Positions 1 through 12,200 of a stretch of 64,000 nucleotides of DNA are shown here, in pieces. The DNA is from Primulina eburnea (lineage: Eukaryota > Streptophyta > Magnoliopsida > Lamiales > Gesneriaceae), in NCBI RefSeq assembly GCF_022965805.1, contig NC_133108.1:39564051-39628050 (forward strand), in the 5' to 3' direction. The position numbers and the translations under genes are program-made. Under the pieces are notes generated by a model that was not told where the DNA came from, did not search any database, and saw nothing but the letters and a program-made list of their open reading frames with translations. Numbering within the stretch: position 1 is the stretch's first letter; every line of letters starts with the position of its first letter.

Positions 1-101
1 TATTACTAATTTTTGTAAATAAATTTGAAAATCGTTCTGAGCTTTATTCGAGATGCATCGCCAAAATCGATTTCTTCGACAATTTGGAATGTCACAAAAC
101 A

Positions 102-480
102 TTCCCATACCGGCACTTGATGGAGATCAGTTTCATGAACGCTCAAGGCGGAGGCGCAAAAAAATTATGATTGGGTAAAACATCATAGACCACTGGTGGA
201 TGCGTGGAAAAATCGTCATAATCTGATTGTTGATAGTGAATTGGTTGAAAATTTTAGCATGACATATGATTATGAGACATGATATGATTCTATCACTCAA
301 CGTTTCATATCTCCTATCGAGCCTCAACAAATCGATTACGGTTATTAGCCCGAAGATGCATATTTCAGATGGTTGTCAGTCCATGACCCGATCCAGTACG
401 ATGTGCACTCAGTGAACAATCCACACCTTCATGAATTGTGTCAACTGAGTACCTGCAGCCTCTTCCACCAAAACATATAT
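102..480 (+). pseudogene. Relic of a plant mobile domain (MAIN-like) coding region
   Basis: Read from base 169 the plus strand gives a protein-like stretch containing PLVDAWKNRHNLIVDSELVE, then SMTYDY, an in-frame stop, YDSITQRFISPIEP, a second stop, and PEDAYFRWL. A Pro/Arg-rich upstream piece (IPIPALDGDQFHERSRRRRK, from base 102) lies in another frame, so at least one frameshift separates them. The WYxSITxRFISP-type wording resembles plant mobile domain / MAIN-like proteins, which are often carried by transposons; this match is from memory. With two stops and a frameshift it cannot encode a protein. It may continue to the left of the window. Confidence 0.5.
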
Positions 481-1743
481 TTCTTAGTTGATTATTATAA
501 ATAAAAGTATTATTATTATCTAAACAAAAGTTGATTATTATTCTAAAATACAAAACATGTATTTCTTAATTGTATCTTATAAGTCAATAATATTATAAAT
601 AATAATTTTTATAATAACAAGTTTTGATATTACGCATGTCAAATAAAATAATAAGAAGTGAAATTAATTGTACTATATATTTGTATTTAAGTAGTTAAAA
701 ACAAAATTAACCGTATTTAGAATAAAAACATTTATATTATTGGTGTAAAATAAATTAATCGTTATACTAATTTTTTTTATATACTACCTATTTAAAACAA
801 GAACAATAAGTATTGTTATTATCATTTGCATAATATAAAATAATAAGAATAACTAATAATACATATAAACATAATTAAACATTTTAATCATAAACTCAAA
901 ACGTAAGATTATGATAAATTCATAATTTATATTCGAATAGTCAAGTAAATTAATTTATATCAGCGTTTATCTCAAATAGAAGTTCAAAATCTAAATTTTA
1001 TATGCAAATATATAATCACAATAATTAAATTAACGATTTTAATCAACATTGAAGGATAAAATTAATTTAAAACATACAAACATCATGTACTGCAATTACT
1101 TGATCAAACATCGAACGAAAATCCACATGAATGAACAATAACGATACATTTAAATACAGAGAAATGAAGAATGATAAAAGTACAAGAATAATACATTTGA
1201 AACGAGGGCAAACATATATAAGCAAATTTTCAAATAAAAAACACACCATGTTAATACTCATCAGTGATACATCACATCACTTTAACACGCAAATTTTAAT
1301 TCAAATTTTTTCAACGGCTTCTTTGTAAAAGAAAAAAAAGATGCATGCATTATTGAGTGTAGGGATCGTCAGTCTTTCACATGACAGAGGTCTTTACCAC
1401 AAGCGTCCAACAATTATTTTAAAAAAAAATCAGTAATTCACGCCTATTAAATATGCGTCACTTTTAAAAAAAATTAAAATTAAGCAAGTCTCGCCATTGG
1501 AGATAAACAAATCACGCCATCTCACTTGCATTTAAAAAAAAATTTGAAAGTCGTCACGTCTCTTGAAAGAGACGTGACACATTAGTTTGCTAAATCTTTT
1601 TTTTTATCTTATTTTATTACCCTTTTACAAAATATGCCGTAAACTGTTAAAAAAACCCCTCGATGTAGCATAGGCTCACCTGTAAGATAGGTTCCATGAT
1701 AAACCAGGGTCGGGTTCTGTCACCTACTACTACCAAGTGATGA

Positions 1744-1807
<64 letters not shown>

Positions 1808-3251
1808 TGAGTTGGTGGAGAGGTTTATATTATAGATGAGTTTTGAATACGAAATATCGTCCCAAATTTATGAGACGTCGGTAGTGAACCATCGGCAGTG
1901 ATGAGTATGGTCTCATTAATCGAATGAAAGAAGATAAGAACTTCGTAATTATAATTAGCTGGTCTCACAATTTTCCGAAATTTTGGTGGGCGAAGCAAGT
2001 CACAAAATCAAAATCGGATTATCACAGAAAAGACACTCTAAAATAAACTGATAGTAAATATAACACAGGATGTGGAAAGCAAGGGATATAAGAAAGCTCA
2101 ACAGCTCGACCAAAACCACAGCTGGAACTTGATAATCACGTCAAACTCAAACACACGAGAATCGAGCTCGGGTAAGTCGCTCGAGTTCAAATCATATTTG
2201 TTCAATTATTTCATTTCTGTAAATATTTCTGACTTGTAGCATTCTTCAAACTACTACCTTGTCATCAAACTTATATTTGATTAATACAGAAGGGCATTAT
2301 AGTTCAAACAAGAAGATACGAATGCAGGAGTTGAATTCAAGTATTGGGATTTGACCATTTAAAACTTGATTGTATCACTACTCAAGCTTCTTGAGTAGAT
2401 TCACTGGACTCCAGGCATAAGCCCTGTCTGAGAACTTCAAGACCGCAGACAAAAAACATAAGCAAGTGTGAGATTCTGGTATGTGTGCTCATAAAATAAT
2501 CCACTAAATAATCTTCTGGTTACAATTGACACCATTCGAGAATTTCTCAATCTAACAACTTTTAAAATTCAAATGGGACAATTCCGCTAGGAAAATTTTA
2601 TGTCCATCTTAAAACTCGACACAAATACCGAAAGATCTAGAGAGACTCTCAGGAGGGTCTTCGTTCGAAGACGTTTGAAAGATTTATGAAACTGGAGCCC
2701 TTTTAAGAGTTTAAAGAGCATTACTATATGGATCCTGTTCAATACAGAAGTTTTCTCGACCAGGAAGTAAAAACAAGAGTATCCCATCGACCTCAAAATA
2801 GGCATCAGTAACCAAATTCTATGCTCCTAACCTTATTCACAAAGTCAACCATTTTAACAAGGTAAACAAACATAATCAATGTAAAGAATCAATTACCTAT
2901 CACTACAATAAATTTACATCATAGGATATCAGAGTTTATTACCTAGGCAGCAGTTGAATAAAGTAATATGGAGTATACCAAAAAAAGGAAAGTCATAAGA
3001 CTGCTGGAAAGAATATTAAAACTATTACCTACGTGATTTTTGAAGGTTTTAGGATCAGACTGTCTCTTGTTGTAGATTTCATGGTAGAACCGAGGGCGGC
3101 ATTAACTGGAGAATGGCCAAACCACGAAAACCAGTTGAACACATTCCATTCTCCTCATCTCACTAAATTACCCATAAACCTTCATATCTCCCTTCATGAA
3201 TGTGCTCTTCCAGTATTGATTGTTAAAAATAATGATGCAGAACCGAACTTC
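481..3251. other. Spacer; right part is probably SAC gene 3' flank
   Basis: Positions 481-2,240 are AT-rich with many short A/T runs, and I see no gene in them. Positions 2,240-3,251 have a more even composition and lie just past the SAC stop codon (that gene runs right to left), so they may hold 3' UTR and terminator. No convincing reading frame is present on either strand. Confidence 0.5.
1745..1802. repeat. (TA)n microsatellite
   Basis: About 29 uninterrupted TA units, seen directly. It is the longest simple dinucleotide run in the window. Confidence 0.97.
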
Positions 3252-6200
3252 TCAATGACACAGTGTTTCACCGTTCATCACCCAATGTGCAAAATTATCC
3301 GTAAATCCCTTGCCAACTTCATTATTCTGTACTTCACTATCACACAATTCAGTTCCAGTCAGCTCCGTTTCCTACAATAATTTAACATAATACCAAGAAT
3401 CGGCATTGATATCGAGTCTAGATATAGAAGCAAGACACCTTATCTGTCAAACCATGTTACAAAATCTGAAAAAACATGTTTGAAATTCACACGAGTTTTT
3501 TAAAATGTTTGGGGAGCAAATAGCATCAATATGTTTTGTACTCATCAATTGCTGTTTCTTAGGCCAGTTACCTTGCCTGCCGTGTTAAAAATACGTGGGA
3601 GACAAATTACAGATAGTATGATACAGTGAGTTTCTTAATCAAGCCTAGTAGAAGCAACTGTACTGAAGATAGCTAACAACCTTGGTAAATTAATTTTCAT
3701 TAATACATATGATATTGAATCATCTTAAACGCATTTCAATTCATTATCACTGGAACTTAAAGATGGGTAGAAACCGTTTCTAACCCTTGAGCTAGTTCCA
3801 CACTCAATGGCAGACCGAGCTGTTTCACCAACCATTTCATTGTCGACATTTTCCGATGACAGTACAGCGATTGGAGAGGCTGTCAGCATTGACCTGGGTA
3901 TAATGAGAAAATAAATTTAGCTTCAAAACAACCTTAACTTTACAATATCCACACACAACCCCCAATTCTGCACTTATCAACTACGGTGTTTACAGACTCT
4001 CTTCTCAATGCTGTTTGTCAACACATTATCTCGATACCAACTCCAGGATCAGACACCACGTTATTGAATCTCATAAAAGTGTTGGAAGTGCTATTAACCA
4101 GTCAATATCATCCATAAGATACAGTCATACATAAGATACAGAGTCAACACCCGATCGCACTTAAATACAGAAATATTAACTGTTTCGTGACCAACAAGAA
4201 TGCACTGCTGTTTGTCAGCACATCAACTCCAGGATCAGATACCACGTTATTGAATCTCATAGAAGTGTTGGAAGTGCTATTAACCAGTCAATATCATCCA
4301 TAAGATACAGTCATACATAAGATACAGAGTCAACACTCGAACACACTTAAATACAGAAATACAAACTGTTTCGTGACCAACAAGAATGCACTTGATGCTC
4401 GTTTCTTTAATTTAAACGGTAACAGGGTTCAGTAGTTTCAACTTTAAATTAGTGATAATTTACACTAACAACCTCAGCAGGTTTGGCCTAATTATCATTA
4501 AAAATGCCCGAATTCTGATAATAACACTCACTGCGCCGGCTTTCTCCGTAACAGATTAAAAACGAAGGATAATAGTTGTAATTAGGTAAAACCACAGGGT
4601 TGGCTGTCCTTGTATACCTTTAAGTTAATGATATAAACAAATTATTCAAGTCAGTATCAGTAGAAAAACTACCTTTCCAACAACTCCTCCTCACAAGTTC
4701 CAGAAGAAGACAGCCAATCTAAGTCAACAAAGTTTGAGCAATCAACTGCTTCCCCATTTTCATTCTCAAGGTATTTATTCATCTGCATGGCAGCAAAGAG
4801 CTCCCTGGTAGGAACTGGAGCGGCATCTCTGCAGACCGAACAGAGACAAGTAAGGGAAAGGAATAAACGATAAAAAGGCCCTTTATAGACCAAAATGCAC
4901 AAAAACCATCAGTTGATGCCATGGTGTCTTTAAATATTTAAATAATTAAGGATCGAACAGGTTGGAGAATGGACAGAGGGCATGTAAGATAGGTCCAGAT
5001 TCGGGTAACTGACCTTGTGAGATCCCTAGAATGGATCCAGACCCACCAAAACATTACATACAGGTATAGATCAAGACTGTTTCAATCTGAATACCCATTA
5101 CCAAATTACCCAAATATATATCACACCCCAATTCTTATGATGCACGCACCCCGATCCCCATAGAGACCATTATCCATAAAGGGTGTCGTCTCACCTCCTC
5201 CCTCTCGTGAATGGCACCAACTTTCACTGTCTCCCCTTTCCTGCTAAACTATCTACTTCTCTTTGCTGCCCTATTTATGCTCGCTTGTGAACATGGATAT
5301 TCAATGCAAAACATGTTTCTTTATCCAATACAACGAGTCGAATATAAAAAAAAATACACAAGTACGCGTACACATACACTGGTACAGATAAGGAATAAAA
5401 AGAAATTAGGGCTAGGATGCCGAGAAAAGAGAACTACAGTTTGGGTCTCGTTCAGTCATATGCAAAAACAGAACTAGGGATTGGATATGGCCAGTTAAAT
5501 TTGGAATATGCCGGAGCCGGGTATGTGTGGTATGATCTCATTTCAATCACCGGAGCCTCAAAAGCTCCTCCTCACAAATTTCCAGCTTCACAAACAAGGA
5601 AGAGCAAAATGACTCCTCTACTATCCACTAATTTTTGTAAATTTAAAACCAGACAAAGCTGCAGCCATTGGTTGCATGTAACTAATGAAGCAAATCCAAA
5701 GTATTCAGGTCATTATAAACTAATGAGCCCAAAAATTGAAGTATGCAGTAATAATAAGAAAAGAGAAGCACCTTGAACACGCTAGCTCGCTTTCAGAAGT
5801 CGATAATTCTCGTGTTGACTCGGAGAGTATTTTCCTTCCTCTTAATGTGTGGGAGAAACGAGCATCAGAAAATCCTTGATTGATGTTTAAGGTTGATGTG
5901 GGTGAGAGACTTTCATGAAGAATATTTCCATCTGACCATGATCTTTTAATAGGGGACCTGAACATGCATAACAAGCTTTCATTACCATTTTTTCCAGACG
6001 ATCTGCTAGACCTTAAAAATATATCTGGGATTGTATTTCATATTATTGAGATTATAATGTATACTTTATATGAATTGATTGTTGTGATTAAGAGTTCAAA
6101 ATGCAAAAACTCGAATTTTTACATCCATTTAGGTTATGACCCTAAATATTTGATAAATTAAAATAATGAGAACTTCAAGTAATTTAATAGTTTGTGTTAG

Positions 6201-9200
6201 AACGTCTGCCAAAAACATTCAAAGGAATATTTTAGATAATATTCACCAGGTACATGACAAGGCAGAAAGTAAATTGACAGAAACAAAGCTACAACTACTG
6301 CATATACCTTCCATTATTATCTAAATTTAATCGCTCGTGCCTTCCCATGGTGTAGTGTTGGTCTGAATCAAGCCCCCAGACATCAGGTTTACCAGGTTGA
6401 GGTTGAAAATGACCCAAAAATCTGCATAAATATTACCATTGAAGATATCGAGTGAAACGGTTATTAATGAAACACGAATTGTACACCAAAACAAATAATA
6501 GATGCGAGAAACACTTTTGAAAGGGGTATAATTTTTTTTAATTCCTGCAGGCCAGGGAGAGGAGCATGCTATTAAGCCTGACTCATACATAACACTCCCA
6601 AAGTTGTAACGATTATCATTGCACAGTTAATATCTACCAGTAAATACATTTCTGAGGGTGCATCTAAAAATATTTGATGCCAACTTACACATTAATTGCA
6701 TTTTGTTTCTCTGTATCCATGTATGCATTGCTGTAATATCTTTGAAGAGTTCGAAAAAATTCCTGAGACTCGGTTGCAGCTTTCCATTGACCTCTTCTGG
6801 CAGAGAATATCTATGAAAGTGAACTTTTAAAAATGTTAACTTCTTATAAAAATCCCTGTCAGAAAATTGTTACTGAAGCAATTGACCCGCAAAAGAATTC
6901 CTCATTCTGTGCTGTCACTGTGCAAAACTACAGAACTTGTATTTGGAGCATATGTCAAAGATGGGCAACAGTTACAATACACAAACTAAGAGAGTGTTTG
7001 GCAAAGCTAAGGATTTTGTTTGGTAAATTTTTTGAAAATCAGGTTATAAGACTGTCAAAATAAGTTGTTGACAACTTATAAGTTGTTTTAAAAATCTAAG
7101 ATCTATTTGAATGTTTTTAAAGACCAAACTATCTTCATATATTTTATAACATCTCAAACAAAGCCAGTCTAACTTAATATATAAATTGATTAATAGCCAA
7201 TAATATTTATTATTATTCTAATATTCTTTTTAATATAAATTTAATTGTAATTAATATAATTATTACCGTTACTAATATTATTTCATTTTTAAAAACAATA
7301 GTTATTAATTAACATGAGTATGTGATTACTAACTTTATTATTATATTATAAATATTTTCATTATTATAGTAATAAATTAATATCACTTTATACTAATTAT
7401 AATTATATAAATAATTTATTATTATTACTATATTAATATTATCATTACTATTACAATATTTATTGATAATAATTAGAATTATATTAATAATAATTAATAT
7501 TTATTATTTTTATTACATGAATAATAATTTATATAATTAGCGTTTCTACTACTAATAAAACTATTACACAAATAATAATAACTTATTAATTATTATCATG
7601 TTAATAAAAATATAAAATTATATATTATATGTAAATGTTACAAATAGTCATGTGTATCAATTTCATAATGTTAAGTCTTTTTGATAATTGTCATAATAAA
7701 AAGATCTTATAATATCAAACACATCAGCACCTTCAAGATTCATTATCTTATTTTATCCAACACTTTAACATGTTATTTTTAAAATAAGATCATACAATTT
7801 ATAAGCTCATACAACAGCTTATAAATCATGAGAGCTTATAAACTGTTTTAAATAAGTTTAGTCAATATTACTCTGACGTTTCAAATATCAATAACATCTA
7901 ATCTAATTGAAGGATCTCATTTGTTATAAATATAAAAAATAACACTTCCAGCATTTTGACTGATTGCAACTCTAAACATTTTTCAATAAAATATCTTTGG
8001 TAAGAGAATCAAATTACTTCCAAATATACCACCAAGAAGGAAATGGTAAAACAATAACTTTGCCCAAACGACCTAAAATTAGGACAGAACTCGAAATGTA
8101 GCTTACCTTGTTGTGAGCAGCCGATCCACCATATTGATGTGCAAGAGTGTCGCCCATTCTTTCATAAAAACTCATCAACTCCTCAGCCAAAGGATCATCG
8201 AGGTCTATTTTTGGTGAGGTTGTTACTCCTAATGCCTGCAGCTGACTCCCCAGAGCAGCCAAGCCATAAGCATACTGTGCCACATTAGTGCGATCCAAAC
8301 AATCTATACAATTGGTCCGGAGCACTCCCTTTTGCAACAATGGAGGATTGAAAGAAAGATTACTGTTAGAAATGTTATAGCCTCCACAAGATTTCACATC
8401 CAAGTTATCAGAATCCCCATGTTTATCATCGTTATGCTTCTCGAAAAGTGTGCTAGAATATTTATTGTTGAACATGTCAACATTCCTGCGACAAATAAGC
8501 ATTACTCATAAGGGCCTTGAACTACTAAATATACAAGCAGGAAATTAGGCAATCCATGGGCCAGATTCGTCTCATATATATTTACAGCTTTAATAGGTAT
8601 CAAATTCTAGTCACCAAAACCAATACAATCAACATAATTTTGGTCAAAGTACAATAAAAATATGCTCGTTCCCAATATCATAATCACTTGATTTTCGGTA
8701 GTTAACCAATGAGAAAAAAATATAGACCAAAGATATGCTCCAAAGATAATTGCGACGACTTCGCAATAAAATTGGCACACTTTGCAGTGGAGAACAAAAA
8801 AATATTAATTGTAGCATCAAACAATTTTAACTTTGTCGCCAAACGGAATGACCGGACTCACTCAAAATTAGGCATATTAAGATTCCCCTCTGATAGCGAC
8901 ACCGGTGTTATTTGCCAATAGAAGAAACCTGTCAGTGTAATCGCATAAGCCGCCACCTTTCCTAAGAGTAGCAAAACGTTTGTAGCATTACTGATGGAAA
9001 ATGAGGAAAAAAAGGAGAAATTAGCCCAATATTCCAAAAAAGAAAGCAGCATCGTTTCAAAGGATAAACATTAGGTACCTCCTAGAATGTTTGTTCAAAT
9101 CCAAGTGCAGAAATTTAAGTCGATTCTCCTCAGATAGAGAATTGTTAATGACTTCAATAGCATTCGCAAACTCAGCGCGGAGAATGGATTCTCGAGGCTT

Positions 9201-12200
9201 CTTTTCAATTGTCTGTTGAGAAAGAAGTTTGTCAGGTGGCTCATATGATTGTTCTTAGAAGAGCCTGTCAGAAAACTTGGTAAGAAAGAACCTTCAGCTG
9301 ACCATGGTAGCCGAGGCACTTAAATTTTCTAATAGGCACCACATGTTTATAAGAGGTAATGAAATAAGGTACAAACCAATTCAGATGTAACACTCTTGAG
9401 AGTAAAACCAAGACCATAAAATCCTCCTACCTTAATCAAATTTAGAATGATGATAGGATTTCCATATCTCTTGTTAAGATTTTCAAAATGAAGCCTGGTA
9501 GCCTCATAGGTCTGGTCCCTCTTTGACACTACAGAACAAAATAACCATACAAAATAGAAATATGCATGAAAAGTAAGGTAACATAATTTATACAAATATC
9601 AATTTTTTTAGAAAAACACAGATATGAATATCACTTACATATAATATCAGGCTTAAGGTTAAGACGGGAAGTTTCTTGTGACCAGTACAGGGGGATTGAT
9701 CCACGATTTTGAACCACTGAACTAATTTGAATTGGCAGTCCTTCAGAAACGTCCTCCACTAACATCTGCTCCGTCTCAACATCATTTGCAACTCGGCCCT
9801 CCTCGTTGACACCCCTTCTTAGGTATCTTCATTTACAGAATTTAGAAGATTAGCAAAAAAGGTTTTACAAAAGGAAAAATGCTAACTATAAACTCTCCAA
9901 TTACCAACTGAAATCATAAATACAACCAAACAAATGATGAAGGGATGGAAATCATATAAACTACACCAAACGCACAATTTAAAGTAGATAGCATACCATC
10001 AAGAAAACAAATGATAACCACTAATAAATAAGATGAGAAAAGGAGTAAGACCTGCAACAGTTACTCCCACGAGACAATTAATAAAGCTTTTTAAACAAAA
10101 TAAAGTGGTTTTCTGACTTTCTATGTTGTTGGTTATTAAGTTCAGAAATGCCAGGATGCATGTTAATCACATTAGATCACCATTACTTGGTTCGTTTCTT
10201 GCGCCTTTCACCATGATAAAACAAAAAAGTAAAAGAAAAACAGCGAGCACGAGAAGAAGAATGCCATGTGGAAATGCAGAACTCGACTAACTTAATAATC
10301 CTAACACTAAAGGTATGCTTGATTAGCAAAACCAATTCCTGTCCTTGTATTATACTCTTATCATCCAAATACTGTTGGCATGGACATAGCAAGATCGTCA
10401 AGCTCATTTTTCTAAAGCTCTAATATAAACAGATGCACAAAGCTACTGATACAAGTTCAGTTCCAATCTTATCTTCAACATTTATCCTCTTTATTAAAAG
10501 TTATAAATATTCTCACTTATCCTCAACAAGCAAAATAATTTCACACTCAAGTTTGAGAGAACAGTGGCTCAATTAGGGGATTAAGAATCAAACTTATGCC
10601 TAGCTTGAGCCAATGATATTTTGTTCAAGTTTGGGCTCCAATATATGTTTGGGTATCGGGACACGGCCTCATAGATTAGCTCATTGCTTGTATTTTAAAT
10701 AAACTCGGTAGCCCTCGAGTGACTAAGACAACCCAAAACATTATAGAAATGAGAAACATTGGCTATTGGTGGGAATTGCAGCAAAGGAGAGTTCAGGATA
10801 GAGGATAAAGATGTCAATTTCTCGCTTCAGAATCGAAAATAGATGGATGCTTAATTGCTGGTTTAGGATAAAAATACCGCCGCTAGCTAAGAAGACATGT
10901 GTTCAAGCATTAATAGAGAAAAAAAATCAACTGCGAAGACAACAGAAATAACTTCTCAGGATCACAAACCAGCATATGTAAGGTGTGAAAATGTACATAG
11001 TAAAGTAGATAGATTCCTCAAAGCATCATACAAAATAGGATCACTAGTTGACCAAGCAGTTCAACCCTATTAGGATATACAATGATCCCTTGCTTATGCA
11101 TAATGTATGTCAAGCAATGCAACAGTCAGAAAGAGAGAGTAACTTGGAATTAAACTACTAACAGAACTCCAAATTTTCATCACATAAAACAGTAATCTCA
11201 CCTCGTGCCAGCGTAATGCCGTGAACGCCTCGCAATTAATGTTAGCTTGAGGTCCCGCCCTGATATAGAAAGTGTAGCCTGTATTCATCAAATCACAACA
11301 AATCCTTGATGCTCACAGATATAAACCAGCAGTTACTTTTATTTTCAAACATTAGAACATGATAAAATAACTTCGGTAAAGAATAACTTAAAGTTTGATA
11401 GAAATAAAAGTAAAAGAAATTCTATTTGACCTCAAAACGAAAGAGCAACTGAATTATTTTTATACTCGGTGAATTGTGGAGAAATCACATTGATTGAATT
11501 TGGTAAAGAATAAATTGAAATCATAAACTCTCTGAACCTCACCTGCTTAAAAAACCCATAGACCAATGCAACAGTCCATATAGTATTCTGAAGAATATTT
11601 CGTATTTCACGAGTAAGAAACTCATTCCATACGAACATGGTTTCGTACAAAACTTTCCCAGTCTTGTTATCACAAGTGTTCTTCTGTAGACTCCTCATCA
11701 CATGGTAAGAGTAACTAAAGAAGAAATCCTTTGTGAGGTCCACCATGCACAGCAGCTTCTTGTACCTATGTAGCCAACAAATATTTAAATTGACAAGCCA
11801 ACTTGTATTTCCAAGCACATACACCTTGCACAAATCTTGACTTCGACTAATATAAAGTCATCCACGTAGTAATGTACCAAATAGGGTTCCTTAAGATACT
11901 TATCTTGTTGTCACCAATCGCAACCCAGTATTTGATTTTCTACCATCTTGTATTCCTATGAAGTTCCAGTAGTTCTTTCCTTTCCACAACTCCCAGGTAA
12001 TTGGTAACATCACTAGCTTCGATAATTTTCTATTTTTTCTCTCTCTACAAATCAAGTATTCGGTTTTTCACAAATCTATTCAGACCACACCCAGTGAAAA
12101 CCAAATTCCTTCAAATCGTTTACAAAATCATATACCAAAAGGAGGTGAAAATGATAGAGAAGAAAATATTAACAGAGTAGTAACAGATTGCATTAGTCTC

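Noticed and set aside
5211..5776. Two overlapping plus-strand open frames within SAC intron 13
   Set aside because: No recognisable domain, and they partly overlap exon 13 antisense; they fit chance frames.
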